A stretch of DNA of 64,000 nt from Actinomycetales bacterium (lineage in GTDB: Bacteria > Actinomycetota > Actinomycetes > S36-B12): NCBI GenBank assembly GCA_018970025.1, contig JAGWXF010000001.1, positions 1-64,000 of the forward strand. Direction: 5' to 3'. Below are positions 18,851 to 27,092 of the stretch, piece by piece. The position numbers were made by a program, and so were the translations under genes. A model generated the notes under the pieces. The model ran no database searches. It was not told the origin of the DNA and worked only from the letters and a program-made list of their open reading frames with translations. Each line of letters begins with the position of its first letter. Within the stretch, counting starts at the first letter, position 1.

Positions 18851-21094
18851 GTGACCGCACCCCTGGTAATCGCCGTCGACGGACCGGCCGGATCGGGGAA
18901 GTCGAGCGTCTGCCGTGGCGTTGCGAGCCGACTGGAATGGCGCTACCTCGACACGGGCGCCATGTACCGGGCCATGACCTGGGCGGTGCTGCGCGCCGGG
19001 ATCCCGAGCGACGATGCGGCTGCGGTCGCCGCGTTCGCGCATCAGCCGCGGATCACCAGCGGCACCGATCCCGCCCATCCGACGATCGAGGTCGATGGCC
19101 ACGACGTCGCGGATGCGATCAGGGGTCCGGAGGTGACCGCGGCGGTGAGCGCCGTGAGCGCCGTCCCCGAGGTACGCGCTCGGCTCGTCGAGCTGCAGCG
19201 GGAGCAGGCGGGCAGCGCGATTGCTTCGGGCACCGGGATCATCGTCGAAGGCCGCGATATCGGCACCGTCGTGCTGCCGGACGCCCCTATCAAGGTCTTC
19301 CTGACCGCTGATGCCGCCGAGCGGGCACGGCGCCGGGCTGGAGAGCAGCTGGATCGGGCCGGGTCCGTGGCTGACGTCCAGGCCTCGCTGGCAGCCCGCG
19401 ATGCGCAGGATGCCAGCCGTGCCGCCTCGCCGATGGCGATGGCGGACGATGCGTTGCTCGTCGATACGACGCATGAAGGCCTGCAGGAGGTCATTGACCG
19501 CATCTGCACGCTGATCCGGGACGTGGAGGCTCGGAACGTGGAGGGTCCGGGCGGGGGGTTCCTTGAGAAGGCGGACCTGCTCGATCCGGAGTTGGCCGGA
19601 CCGGACGACATCGGGACATTCGCCGACTCGATCGCTGGTGGTGCTGACGATGGGCAGTTCGATCATGGGGGAGCGGGCGGCGAGAGCGAAGCCGATCTTG
19701 CAGCGGCGGTCGCTGCCGCCCGGGCAGAGTTCGGGGACTTCGACCTGGAACTGGAGGAGCTGCGCGAGTCGCAGGGCCACGGACTTCCCGTCCTGGCGAT
19801 CGTGGGCCGGCCCAACGTCGGCAAGTCGACCCTGGTGAACCGGATCATTGGCCGTCGTGAGGCCGTCGTGGAGGACATCCCGGGCGTGACCCGGGATCGC
19901 GTCGCCTACGAGGCGGAGTGGAACGGACGCCGGTTCCAGGTCGTCGACACCGGAGGCTGGGATCGGCGAGCCCGTGGGATGGCCGCGCAGGTGGCATCCC
20001 AGGCTGAGCGTGCCATCGCCGAGGCAGATGCAGTCGCCTTCGTCGTGGATGCCAGTGTCGGGGTGACTGACGCGGACGCGGAGGTGGTCAAGGTGCTGCG
20101 CAGGTGCGGCAGGCCCGTCGTCCTGATAGCCAACAAGGTCGATGGCCCGGCGGCGGAGCTGGAAGCCGCGTCGCTGTGGTCGCTGGGCCTCGGGGAGCCC
20201 CATTGCGTGTCGGCGCTGCATGGCCGTGGCTCGGGCGACCTGCTCGATGTCCTGGTTCAGGTCCTTCCCGAGCACGGCCAGGCGGTCGCCCGGGAGGGCG
20301 GGCCGAGCCGGGTTGCGCTGCTCGGCAAGCCGAATGTCGGGAAGTCATCCCTGCTGAACTCCCTTGCCGCTGCCGATCGGGTGGTCGTCGACGCTGTCGC
20401 CGGGACGACCGTCGATCCGGTTGACGAGCTGGTCTGGCTGGACGAAGAGTGGTGGTGGTTCGTCGACACGGCAGGGATCCGGCGCCGGGCCAGCCAGGCA
20501 AGCGGGCACGAGTACTACGCGACGCTGCGCACCCAGTCCGCGCTCGACCGTGCCCAGGTCGCCATCGTCCTCGTCGATGCGTCCGAGCCGCTGGCCGAGC
20601 AGGACGTCCGGATCATCTCGATGGTGATCGAGTCCGGGCGCGCGCTCGTGCTTGCCTTCAACAAGTGGGACCTCACTGACCAGGAGCGACGCGATCGGCT
20701 GGAACGAGAGATCAGCCGCGACCTCGTCCAGGTCCCATGGGCGCCCCGGGTGAACATCTCCGCCCGGACCGGGCGCCATGTCGACCGCATCGCGGCGGCC
20801 CTGCGGATCTCCCTTGACGGATGGCAGACGCGGGTGTCGACGGGTCGGCTGAACCAGTTCATGGCCGAACTGGCCCAGTCGCATCCGCATCCCCTGCGCG
20901 GGGGGCGCCAGTCCAGGATCCTGTTTGCCGCGCAGGTCGCCGTCGGTCCTCCGACCTTCGCCCTGTTCACGACCGGCTTCCTCGAGGCCGGTTACCGCAG
21001 GTTCATCGAGCGCCGACTGCGAGAGGAGTTCGGATTCGCGGGCACCCCGATCCGCATCGTGATGCGCGTGCGCGAGAAGCGGTCGCGGCGCTAG
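18851..21094 (+). CDS. cmk-der: Bifunctional cytidylate kinase / ribosome-assembly GTPase Der
   Basis: One 747-residue ORF joins two enzymes. Residues 1-225 are cytidylate kinase (P-loop [39 protein letters not shown]), which makes CDP and dCDP. Residues 225-310 are an acidic Gly/Asp/Ala-rich linker. Residues 311-747 are Der/EngA with two GTPase domains (GRPNVGKST with [14 protein letters not shown] with [12 protein letters not shown]) and a C-terminal KH-like domain for 50S assembly. The fusion is intact, with no internal stop. Separate adjacent cmk and der genes are the norm in mycobacteria (Rv1712-Rv1713), and fused forms are known from some other actinobacteria. Confidence 0.96.
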   Translation: MTAPLVIAVDGPAGSGKSSVCRGVASRLEWRYLDTGAMYRAMTWAVLRAGIPSDDAAAVAAFAHQPRITSGTDPAHPTIEVDGHDVADAIRGPEVTAAVSAVSAVPEVRARLVELQREQAGSAIASGTGIIVEGRDIGTVVLPDAPIKVFLTADAAERARRRAGEQLDRAGSVADVQASLAARDAQDASRAASPMAMADDALLVDTTHEGLQEVIDRICTLIRDVEARNVEGPGGGFLEKADLLDPELAGPDDIGTFADSIAGGADDGQFDHGGAGGESEADLAAAVAAARAEFGDFDLELEELRESQGHGLPVLAIVGRPNVGKSTLVNRIIGRREAVVEDIPGVTRDRVAYEAEWNGRRFQVVDTGGWDRRARGMAAQVASQAERAIAEADAVAFVVDASVGVTDADAEVVKVLRRCGRPVVLIANKVDGPAAELEAASLWSLGLGEPHCVSALHGRGSGDLLDVLVQVLPEHGQAVAREGGPSRVALLGKPNVGKSSLLNSLAAADRVVVDAVAGTTVDPVDELVWLDEEWWWFVDTAGIRRRASQASGHEYYATLRTQSALDRAQVAIVLVDASEPLAEQDVRIISMVIESGRALVLAFNKWDLTDQERRDRLEREISRDLVQVPWAPRVNISARTGRHVDRIAAALRISLDGWQTRVSTGRLNQFMAELAQSHPHPLRGGRQSRILFAAQVAVGPPTFALFTTGFLEAGYRRFIERRLREEFGFAGTPIRIVMRVREKRSRR

Positions 21095-21253
21095 CTCCCG
21101 GGGCGGGGCGCCCCTGCGCCGCTTGGCCTGGCAGTTCCAATGCCGGTCACCGCCAGTCACCTCGGATGGGCTCAGGTGTGGCCCGGCACAGGGCTCATGT
21201 ATGTTTGCGCGGGTCGTCGCGCTGGCCGAGGAGCACTCGCAAGGGCGTCGCCA

Positions 21254-21327
<74 letters not shown>

Positions 21328-21371
21328 CGGCCGTCTCCCTCGCGGAACACCCCCCGATCCGCTGAGGGGGG

Positions 21372-21388
21372 CGGCCCCTGAGGGGCCG
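21372..21388 (+). terminator. Candidate hairpin after tRNA-Pro
   Basis: CGGCCCC-TGA-GGGGCCG is a perfect seven-pair stem with a three-base loop, 44 bases after the tRNA. It is followed by GTCGTT rather than a T-run, so it is only a probable terminator. Confidence 0.5.
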
Positions 21389-21448
21389 TCGTTGCCGAGA
21401 TGCGCCGTCAGGGAGCGTGCGGGTCGACTCGTCGGCGAAGGAGCCTGG

Positions 21449-21889
21449 GTGCTGATGAAGAGCGTGGTTGCCGCCTGCGCGCTTGCCCTTGCCTGGATGT
21501 CGATCGTGTCGGGCCCTGCCCCCGCGGCGCTGGCTGCTTCCCCGGTCCAGGCGTCGCCGGTCCTGTGCAACGAACTGGTCGCCGGCATGACCCGGCGAAC
21601 GAGCAGTTTCACCCTGTCCTGCCGGGATCGCGTGGACGTCCTGAGCCGGCTCACGTGGACGTCATGGAAGCGGGCGATCGCCCAGGGGCATGGAACCTTC
21701 GTCTACACCAGTTGCGATCCGAAGTGCGCGTCGGGTGAGCGCCGCACGACGCACGCATCGGTCCGGCTGTCCCGGCCGGTCAAGAAGGAGGGGGGACGGG
21801 CATTCACCAGGGTCCGCGTGACCTATACGGACGCCGTCGGGAACCGGATCGTGAAGGTCTACCGAGCGGTGGGCGTCCGCGGGCGCTAG
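21449..21889 (+). CDS. Small secreted protein of unknown function
   Basis: A 146-residue predicted exported protein. The N-terminus is a Sec signal peptide (KSVVAACALALAWMSIVSG, cleavage likely after ALA at about residue 30). The mature part has four cysteines (CNEL, SCRD, SCDPKC), which suggests disulphides, and a beta-rich basic C-terminus. I recognise no family. GTG 21449 is preferred because GAAGGAG lies five bases upstream; ATG 21455 is possible. The stop overlaps the convergent PPK2 stop by 3 bp. Confidence 0.65.
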   Translation: MLMKSVVAACALALAWMSIVSGPAPAALAASPVQASPVLCNELVAGMTRRTSSFTLSCRDRVDVLSRLTWTSWKRAIAQGHGTFVYTSCDPKCASGERRTTHASVRLSRPVKKEGGRAFTRVRVTYTDAVGNRIVKVYRAVGVRGR

Positions 21890-22737
21890 TGCCGCTGCGC
21901 GTCGATGATCCGCTGGGCATGGTCGGGAGCGTAGGTGCTCTGCTCCCGGGGCGGTCGCTGGTAGCCCGCTGACGCAGGCCTGGCCGGAAGGCTCAGCGGA
22001 GGCTGGACGACATCACGGTAGGGGACGGTGCTCAGCAGATGGTGCATCATGTTGATGCGAGCCCGCCGCTTGTCGTCGGCTTCCACGATCGTCCAGGGCG
22101 CCTCCGGTATGTCCGTGTGAATCAGCATCTCGTCCTTCGCGCGGGAATAGTCCTCCCACCGCTGGATGGACTCCATGTCCATCGGCGACAGCTTCCATCG
22201 CCGCATCGGGTCGTCCATCCGAGATCGGAACCGTCGCTCCTGCTCCTCGTCGCTAACGCTGAACCAGTACTTGCGCAGCATGATGCCGTCCTCCACGAGC
22301 AGCCGCTCGAAGATCGGGGCCTGGTGCAGGAAGCGCCGGTACTCCTCCGGCGTGCAGAAACCCATCACGCGCTCGACTCCCGCCCGGTTGTACCAGGATC
22401 GGTCGAAGAGCCGGATCTCGCCCGCCGCGGGCAGTTCCTCGACGTACCGCTGGAAGTACCACTGGGTGCGCTGGCGGTCACTGGGAGCGGGCAGCGCGAC
22501 GATGCTGACCACGCGCGGGTTGAGGTACTCGGTGACCCGCTTGATCGCCGACCCCTTGCCGGCAGCATCTCGGCCCTCGAAGATGACCACGAGGCGATGG
22601 CCCTCGTGCTTGATCCACTCCTGCATGCTCACCAGCTCGGCCTGCAACCGATACAGCTCCGCCTCGTACAGCGACCGCGGCATGCGCGTGCGCCCAGGTC
22701 CTGCTTCCTTGGCATCGGCTGGATGCTTCTTGCCCAT
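21886..22737 (-). CDS. ppk2: Polyphosphate kinase 2 family protein
   Basis: PPK2 enzymes transfer phosphate between polyphosphate and nucleoside di- or monophosphates. The 283-residue protein has Walker A FEGRDAAGKGSAIKRV, the lid and substrate motifs LPAPSDRQRTQWYFQRY and FDRSWYNRAGVERVMGF, and the C-terminal VEADDKRRARINMMHHLL. The pattern fits the GDP/ADP-using class I group, but nucleotide preference cannot be read securely. ATG 22737 has GAAGGGA upstream; the 436-residue track ORF is an upstream read-through. Confidence 0.92.
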   Translation of the reverse strand: MGKKHPADAKEAGPGRTRMPRSLYEAELYRLQAELVSMQEWIKHEGHRLVVIFEGRDAAGKGSAIKRVTEYLNPRVVSIVALPAPSDRQRTQWYFQRYVEELPAAGEIRLFDRSWYNRAGVERVMGFCTPEEYRRFLHQAPIFERLLVEDGIMLRKYWFSVSDEEQERRFRSRMDDPMRRWKLSPMDMESIQRWEDYSRAKDEMLIHTDIPEAPWTIVEADDKRRARINMMHHLLSTVPYRDVVQPPLSLPARPASAGYQRPPREQSTYAPDHAQRIIDAQRH

Positions 22738-22765
22738 GGCATCCCTTCTGGCTGCGCTCGCATGC

Positions 22766-22771
22766 AGTATG
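22766..22771 (-). promoter_or_regulatory. -10 element of ppk2
   Basis: On the minus strand CATACT lies about 28 bases before the ppk2 ATG. It would give a short leader carrying the GAAGGGA ribosome-binding site. Confidence 0.4.
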
Positions 22772-22835
22772 TCGCACCTGCCGAGCCCCGGCTCCGATGT
22801 GGGCGCGCCGGGCGTACGACGGGCCTGTCGTGCAT

Positions 22836-22841
22836 TAGCCT
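22836..22841 (+). promoter_or_regulatory. -10 element of the secreted protein gene at 22871
   Basis: TAGCCT predicts a transcript starting near 22848, with GGAAGGG eight bases before ATG 22871. An in-frame ATG at 22844 would lie before the transcript start, which argues for 22871. Confidence 0.45.
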
Positions 22842-22870
22842 GCATGGAGTCTTCCGGAAGGGCGGCGCAC

Positions 22871-24211
22871 ATGGTGATCCTTCGACACGTGTTGTTCCCT
22901 CGAACCTCCATCGCCCGACCGGCGATGCGCGAGGGCGCGCGGCGTGGTGCTGGAGGCGCGATAGCGGCGGCCTGCGGGATTGCCCTGGCAGCCGGCTTGT
23001 CGATCGGCCTGGCCGCCCCGGCGTGGTCAGGCACGGCGAACGTCCCGGTCCCGACGTTCGTGCTGCCGGCATTGCCGAGCACGTGGTCGGCGCTGGGATC
23101 CGGAACCCTGAGCTCGCCCGATGCCGCTGGCGGCACGACGGCAATCGCCGGGACCGATGTGAAGGCCCAGATCGGCACGGTCGACTTCACTGGCACCTCC
23201 GGTCCCGGGACCTACTCCACCAAGTGGCTCTCCTGCCCCTCGCGTGGGTCCGCTGACGTCAACTGCGCCGATGCGGAGGCCGCTTCAGCGGCCTCCGGCA
23301 ATCCGAGCGGGGTGGTGCGCACCTACGTCCCCAAGGCTGATGACGTCGGCCGCTACCTGCGGTTCTCGATCACCGTGGCGCCGTCAGGGGCTGCAGACAC
23401 CTCCCGGACCGTGACCACTGACCCAAGCAAGGACGTCTACGTCCTCGGCCAGACGCCCACCGGCTCGCAGCCGGAGATCAAGTCCGGCCAGGTGCCCGGC
23501 GACAACGGCACCGCGGTGCTCAAGAAGTGGACGATCCCGGCGACCTCCAACTTCCGCATCAGGGACGTGGCGGCGTGGGCCTGCACGTCGTCGACAGCTG
23601 GCCAGGCGGCGACGAAGGACTTCGCGCTGTCGAGCGCAGGGTGCGCATCGCTGACCGTGTTGACGAGCGTCGCCGGGGTGTCGGACCAGACCGCAATCGT
23701 GTTCGCGATCCCAGCCGATGCGACGGGCAAGTACCTGCTGATTGCGGATACCGTCACCATCGCGACAGGCCCGAGCTCGGTCCTGGCCAGTTACGTCGTG
23801 CGATCCGCGGCCGTGCCGCTGCGCGGCTCGGCGACGGTCTCGCCCAGCCCGGCTCCCTCCTCATCGCCGGCGTCAACGGCGACGCCGACGCCCGCTCCCA
23901 GCCCATCGGGTATCTCGGCGCCAGCCCTGACCGTGGTCGCGGCCCGCAAGGCGCCAGCGGGCAAGCCCTATGCGGTGACGGTCACCGTGACCCCGGCGAC
24001 CGCGACCGGCACTGCCAACGTCCGTCTGGTGAAGCGCACCCGAAAGGCGAAGACCGTCCAGACCCTGGCAAGTGTCGCTGTCATGAACGGGACCGGCACA
24101 TCGCAGACCAAGATCAAGGCGCCAGCGGGGAAGTACGCCCTGGTCGTGCAGTTCGTCGACAGCAAGACGGGCAAGACGGCGACGTTCCAGCGCAACGTCA
24201 AGGTGACCTGA
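22871..24211 (+). CDS. Secreted multidomain protein with Pro/Ser linker
   Basis: A 446-residue predicted exported protein. A basic N-terminus leads into a hydrophobic signal segment (AIAAACGIALAAGLSIGL), then two beta-rich regions with paired cysteines (WLSCPS/VNCADA; WACTSS/AGCASL) up to about residue 310. A Ser/Pro/Ala/Thr-rich linker follows at about 320-350, and a C-terminal Ig-like beta domain (APALTVVAARKAPAGKPY) closes it. No sortase motif is visible. The layout suggests a cell-wall or extracellular adhesin-like protein, but the function is unknown. Confidence 0.7.
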   Translation: MVILRHVLFPRTSIARPAMREGARRGAGGAIAAACGIALAAGLSIGLAAPAWSGTANVPVPTFVLPALPSTWSALGSGTLSSPDAAGGTTAIAGTDVKAQIGTVDFTGTSGPGTYSTKWLSCPSRGSADVNCADAEAASAASGNPSGVVRTYVPKADDVGRYLRFSITVAPSGAADTSRTVTTDPSKDVYVLGQTPTGSQPEIKSGQVPGDNGTAVLKKWTIPATSNFRIRDVAAWACTSSTAGQAATKDFALSSAGCASLTVLTSVAGVSDQTAIVFAIPADATGKYLLIADTVTIATGPSSVLASYVVRSAAVPLRGSATVSPSPAPSSSPASTATPTPAPSPSGISAPALTVVAARKAPAGKPYAVTVTVTPATATGTANVRLVKRTRKAKTVQTLASVAVMNGTGTSQTKIKAPAGKYALVVQFVDSKTGKTATFQRNVKVT

Positions 24212-24219
24212 CGGTCACG

Positions 24220-24504
24220 CTACAGCGCGGTCAGGATCGCAATGACGGCGAAACCTGCGGCCAGGTAGCACATCAGGACCCCGATCGCCGCGACCCGCAG
24301 CGGGGCGCGCACCTCGCCTGCGGCGATCCTGCCCGCTCCCCGGATGACGGCCGAGAGCCGGGTGGCGTCCTGCCGGGCATCACCGGATGGATCGCGCTGC
24401 GACCAGTAGGCCCGCTCATTGGACATGCCGAGCGCGACGAAGGCAATGCCGAAGATGGCCAGGATGACGGCGATGATGACCAGGACAAGGGTCGCGGTTC
24501 CCAC
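24220..24504 (-). CDS. Small two-TM membrane protein
   Basis: A 94-residue protein with TM helices at about 4-28 (TLVLVIIAVILAIFGIAFVAL) and 70-92 (VAAIGVLMCYLAAGFAVIAIL), joined by a charged loop of about 40 residues. No family is recognised. The GTG start is supported by TAAGGT seven bases upstream on the minus strand. It is divergent from the LigD-type polymerase gene, from which it is separated by 53 bp. Confidence 0.7.
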   Translation of the reverse strand: MGTATLVLVIIAVILAIFGIAFVALGMSNERAYWSQRDPSGDARQDATRLSAVIRGAGRIAAGEVRAPLRVAAIGVLMCYLAAGFAVIAILTAL

Positions 24505-24511
24505 GCGTGGG

Positions 24512-24517
24512 ACCTTA
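24512..24517 (-). promoter_or_regulatory. -10 element of the two-TM protein gene (leaderless)
   Basis: TAAGGT on the minus strand ends seven bases before GTG 24504. Confidence 0.5.
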
Positions 24518-24545
24518 GCGGGTCCGGTCTGATGCCGGGAACCGG

Positions 24546-24551
24546 TACCGT
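24546..24551 (+). promoter_or_regulatory. -10 element of the polymerase gene (leaderless)
   Basis: TACCGT ends six bases before GTG 24558. Together with the opposite-strand TAAGGT it makes a compact divergent promoter. Confidence 0.5.
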
Positions 24552-24557
24552 CATCGG

Positions 24558-25655
24558 GTGGCCCGTGCAGGCGATGCGATCGTGCTGGAAGTCGGCGGCC
24601 GCGAGGTTCGCATCAGCAGTCCCGGCAGGCAGGTCTTCCCTGGGCTGGTGAAGGAGGACATCGCTCGCTACTACGCGGCCGTCGCGGACGTGATGATCGA
24701 GCATCTGCGGGATCGCCCCACGGCGCTCGAGCGCTGGCCGAACGGCGTGCTGGAGGGCAACGAAGGGTTCTACCACAAGCACCTGCTCCGGGGGATGCCC
24801 TCATACGCCGCCGCGACGGAGGTGCACTTCCCGAGCGGCCGGCCTGGATCGATGCTGTGCCCCACCGAGCCGGCCGTCATCGTCTGGGCTGCCCAGATGA
24901 ACACCATCACCTTCCACCCTTGGCCGTGCACGGCGCCGCAGACCGACCAGCCTGATGAGCTTCGGCTTGACTTCGACCCATCGCCCGGCACTGGATTCGC
25001 CGATGCGGTGCGCGCCGCTGAGCTGGCGCGCGAGCTGCTCGCCGGCTGGGGCTGGCCCGTCGGCTGCAAGACCAGCGGAGGCCGTGGCGTGCACGTGTTC
25101 GTCCCGATCGAGCCGCGCTGGGGATTCGTCGACGTGCGGCACGCCGCGATCGCCATCGGCCGGGAGCTCGAGCGCCGGGAGCCGTCGCTGGTGACCACCT
25201 CCTGGTGGAAGGAGGGCCGCGGCGCGCGGGTATTCGTCGACTTCAACCAGGCTGCGCAGGACCGGACGATCGCAAGCGCATACTCGATCCGGGCCAGGCC
25301 GCAGGCAACGGTGTCGATGCCGGTCACCTGGTCGCAGCTGCCGACGGTCGATCCGGGGGAGTTCACGGTGCGAACGGTCCCGCAGCTGATTGCCGACGGA
25401 CGAGGCGATCCCTGGGATGGCCTGATCATCCGGCCGGAGCGCCGGGCGGACCTCGCCGACGCCCTCAGGCTCTGGGATCGCGATGTTGCCGAGGGCCTGC
25501 CGGAGCTGCCGTATCCCCCCGACTTTCCGAAGATGCCGGGGGAGCCGCCGCGGGTCCAGCCCAGTCGAGCAGCTCGTCAATCGGCACCCCGGGCATCACC
25601 GGGAACTGGTCGAAGCCGCAGGAGTCCGGGGAGCGATCCGGACGCCATCGGATGA
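24558..25655 (+). CDS. LigD-type DNA repair polymerase (AEP primase-polymerase family)
   Basis: A stand-alone polymerase domain of the bacterial non-homologous end-joining LigD family. It would fill gaps or add nucleotides at breaks before ligation. The 365-residue protein shows the metal-binding LRLDFDPSPG, then GCKTSGGRGVHVFVPI and IASAYSIRARPQATVSMPVTW. The domain ends at about residue 330 (YPPDFPKMPGEPPRV). The last 35 residues are Arg/Ser/Pro-rich. The 3' end overlaps the antisense ligase gene by 191 bp. No Ku gene is in the window. Confidence 0.92.
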   Translation: MARAGDAIVLEVGGREVRISSPGRQVFPGLVKEDIARYYAAVADVMIEHLRDRPTALERWPNGVLEGNEGFYHKHLLRGMPSYAAATEVHFPSGRPGSMLCPTEPAVIVWAAQMNTITFHPWPCTAPQTDQPDELRLDFDPSPGTGFADAVRAAELARELLAGWGWPVGCKTSGGRGVHVFVPIEPRWGFVDVRHAAIAIGRELERREPSLVTTSWWKEGRGARVFVDFNQAAQDRTIASAYSIRARPQATVSMPVTWSQLPTVDPGEFTVRTVPQLIADGRGDPWDGLIIRPERRADLADALRLWDRDVAEGLPELPYPPDFPKMPGEPPRVQPSRAARQSAPRASPGTGRSRRSPGSDPDAIG

Positions 25656-26778
25656 AACCGGCGGTGTGGCGCAGCTGGCCGTCCTGGACCTGATCGAACT
25701 CGACCTCTGCCACGCGCACGGGATCCAGTGCCCGCCACGCCTTGCCAGGGCCCCACCGGCTTGCCTGCCCAGGAACGCGATTGCCATCGGGCTGGGTCCA
25801 CGGATGCCGGGCGTCAGGGCCGAGAGCGAGGCCAGCGAGCTCCGCGGCCAAGGCGCGCCGTCGTTCGGCGGTGAATGCCGACGTGCCGCCCACGTAGTGC
25901 AGGCGACCCTGAGCGTCATGCAGGCCCAGGAGCAGGGATCCGACCACCTGCGTGCCGTCCGCCGCCTGCTGCGGGCGCCATCCGGCCACGACGACGTCCG
26001 CGGTGCGGCGGTGCTTGATCTTCACCTGGGAGCGCCTGCCTGGCTGGTACGTCCCTTCCAGCGGCTTGACGATCAGCCCGTCGACACCGGCTGCCTCGAA
26101 CCGGTCGAACCAGGCCATTGCCACGGTCGCGTCACGGGTGCACGGCGTCAGGAGCAGGGGAGGCTCCCAGCTCGCCGCGAGTCCCTCCAGGGCGACCCGG
26201 CGCTCGGCAAACGGAGCAGCCAGGAGCACCGCTGCGTCCGGGCGCGGTGCCTGGGCGTCCGGCATGGCGTCCGGCATGGCGTCCGGCATGGCGTCCGGCA
26301 CGCTCAGCAGGTCGAAGGCCAGGAATGACGCTGGGAGCCTGACTGCCAGGTCGGCAATGGAGCGGGCGGACGATGCGGAGCGCGGACGCAGCCGCCCGGA
26401 GAGGGCGGCGAAGTCCAGCCGGCCGTCGACGATGGCCACGATCTCGCCGTCGAGCACGGTGCCCGGGCGGACCTGACGTCCGAGGGCCTCCACCAGCTCG
26501 GGGAAGGCGTAGGACAGGTCGACGACCGCCTCGGGCCCCGAGGAGCGGCCACGGCCCTGCAGCACCACCGCATCGGTTCCGACGAAGGCCAGGCACCGGA
26601 AGCCATCCCACTTCGGCTCGAAGGCGGCGCCAGGGAAGTCGGCAACCGTGGCGCCGTCGATGGCGCGCGCGAGCATGGGCTCGATCGGCGGGCTCAGGGG
26701 TCCGATCGGTGCCGGTGAGGCTGGGTCCGGTGAGGCTGGGTCCGGTGAGGCTGAGACCGGTGAGGCTGAGCGCGGCAC
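25465..26778 (-). CDS. ATP-dependent DNA ligase (LigC/LigD ligase-domain type)
   Basis: It seals nicks using ATP. In the 437-residue protein the catalytic Lys is in EPKWDGFR (residue 56). Motif III region is LDGEIVAI, motif IV AGVDGLIVKPLEG and motif V RSQVKIKHRRT. A C-terminal OB fold covers about 245-400 (VVAGWRP; SLLLGLHD; RVAEVEFDQ). Two low-complexity insertions come from tandem repeats: SPDPA units at the N-terminus and PDAM units near residue 160. It is convergent with the LigD-type polymerase and probably partners it in end joining. The true start may be nearer PPIEPMLA. Confidence 0.92.
   Translation of the reverse strand: MPRSASPVSASPDPASPDPASPAPIGPLSPPIEPMLARAIDGATVADFPGAAFEPKWDGFRCLAFVGTDAVVLQGRGRSSGPEAVVDLSYAFPELVEALGRQVRPGTVLDGEIVAIVDGRLDFAALSGRLRPRSASSARSIADLAVRLPASFLAFDLLSVPDAMPDAMPDAMPDAQAPRPDAAVLLAAPFAERRVALEGLAASWEPPLLLTPCTRDATVAMAWFDRFEAAGVDGLIVKPLEGTYQPGRRSQVKIKHRRTADVVVAGWRPQQAADGTQVVGSLLLGLHDAQGRLHYVGGTSAFTAERRRALAAELAGLALGPDARHPWTQPDGNRVPGQASRWGPGKAWRALDPVRVAEVEFDQVQDGQLRHTAGFIRWRPDRSPDSCGFDQFPVMPGVPIDELLDWAGPAAAPPASSESRGDTAAPAGPRQHRDPRA
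26255..26301 (-). repeat. 12-bp tandem repeat within the ligase gene
   Basis: GCGTCCGGCATG is repeated three full times plus a partial copy. On the minus strand it encodes PDAM-PDAM-PDAM-PDAQ. The unit length preserves the frame. It lies between the nucleotidyltransferase motifs III and IV. Confidence 0.9.
26712..26771 (-). repeat. 15-bp tandem repeat at the ligase N-terminus
   Basis: Four copies of CCGGTGAGGCTGGGT or a variant with GAGA/GAGC encode SPDPA/SPVSA units before the conserved PPIEPMLA start of the ligase domain. Confidence 0.9.
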
Positions 26779-26864
26779 GGCAGGATCGTCGCAGACGCGC
26801 GTGCCAATCCGGCCGGGCGGTCAGGCTCTTGCTCGTGATGCCGTCGAAGTGATTGGGTACCGCC

Positions 26865-27023
26865 ATGGAACCTTCTGGCATCATCGGTGCCGCGGCGGGC
26901 CTCGGGCTGTCGAATGCCATCGGGTGGTCGTCCAGCTTCTGGCTGACATTCGGCCTGCAGATCCTGATCGCGACCGTGCTGGTCGCCATCGTGGCCGCGC
27001 TGTTCCGCAAGAGCACTCCCTAG
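26865..27023 (+). CDS. Possible 52-residue small membrane protein
   Basis: Too short for the ORF track. The ATG ORF encodes a 52-residue peptide with an N-terminal Gly/Ala-rich segment and one strong TM helix (FGLQILIATVLVAIVAALF) ending in FRKSTP. It lies in the otherwise empty 314-bp gap between the divergent ligase gene and the terminator at 27061. TTGGGT six bases before the ATG is at the position of the leaderless -10 seen elsewhere but deviates from TANNNT. No family is recognised. Confidence 0.45.
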   Translation: MEPSGIIGAAAGLGLSNAIGWSSSFWLTFGLQILIATVLVAIVAALFRKSTP

Positions 27024-27060
27024 GCGCCGGCCCCCGAGCCAGCACACACCTTCAGGATCA

Positions 27061-27092
27061 CCGTCAGGCGGGCCGATCGGGCTGCCTGACGG
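27061..27092. terminator. Bidirectional hairpin terminator
   Basis: CCGTCAGGC pairs perfectly with GCCTGACGG around a 14-base loop. It directly abuts the stop of the minus-strand channel gene and follows the small plus-strand ORF by 37 bases. A T-run is lacking on either side, so strength is uncertain. Confidence 0.6.

Noticed and set aside
18596-20275. 559-residue minus-strand ORF
   Set aside because: It lies opposite tyrA and cmk-der, with no domain or start signal; a shadow frame.
21109-21118. Hairpin after cmk-der (GGGCGCCC)
   Set aside because: A short self-complementary GC run with no loop and no T-run; not convincing as a terminator.
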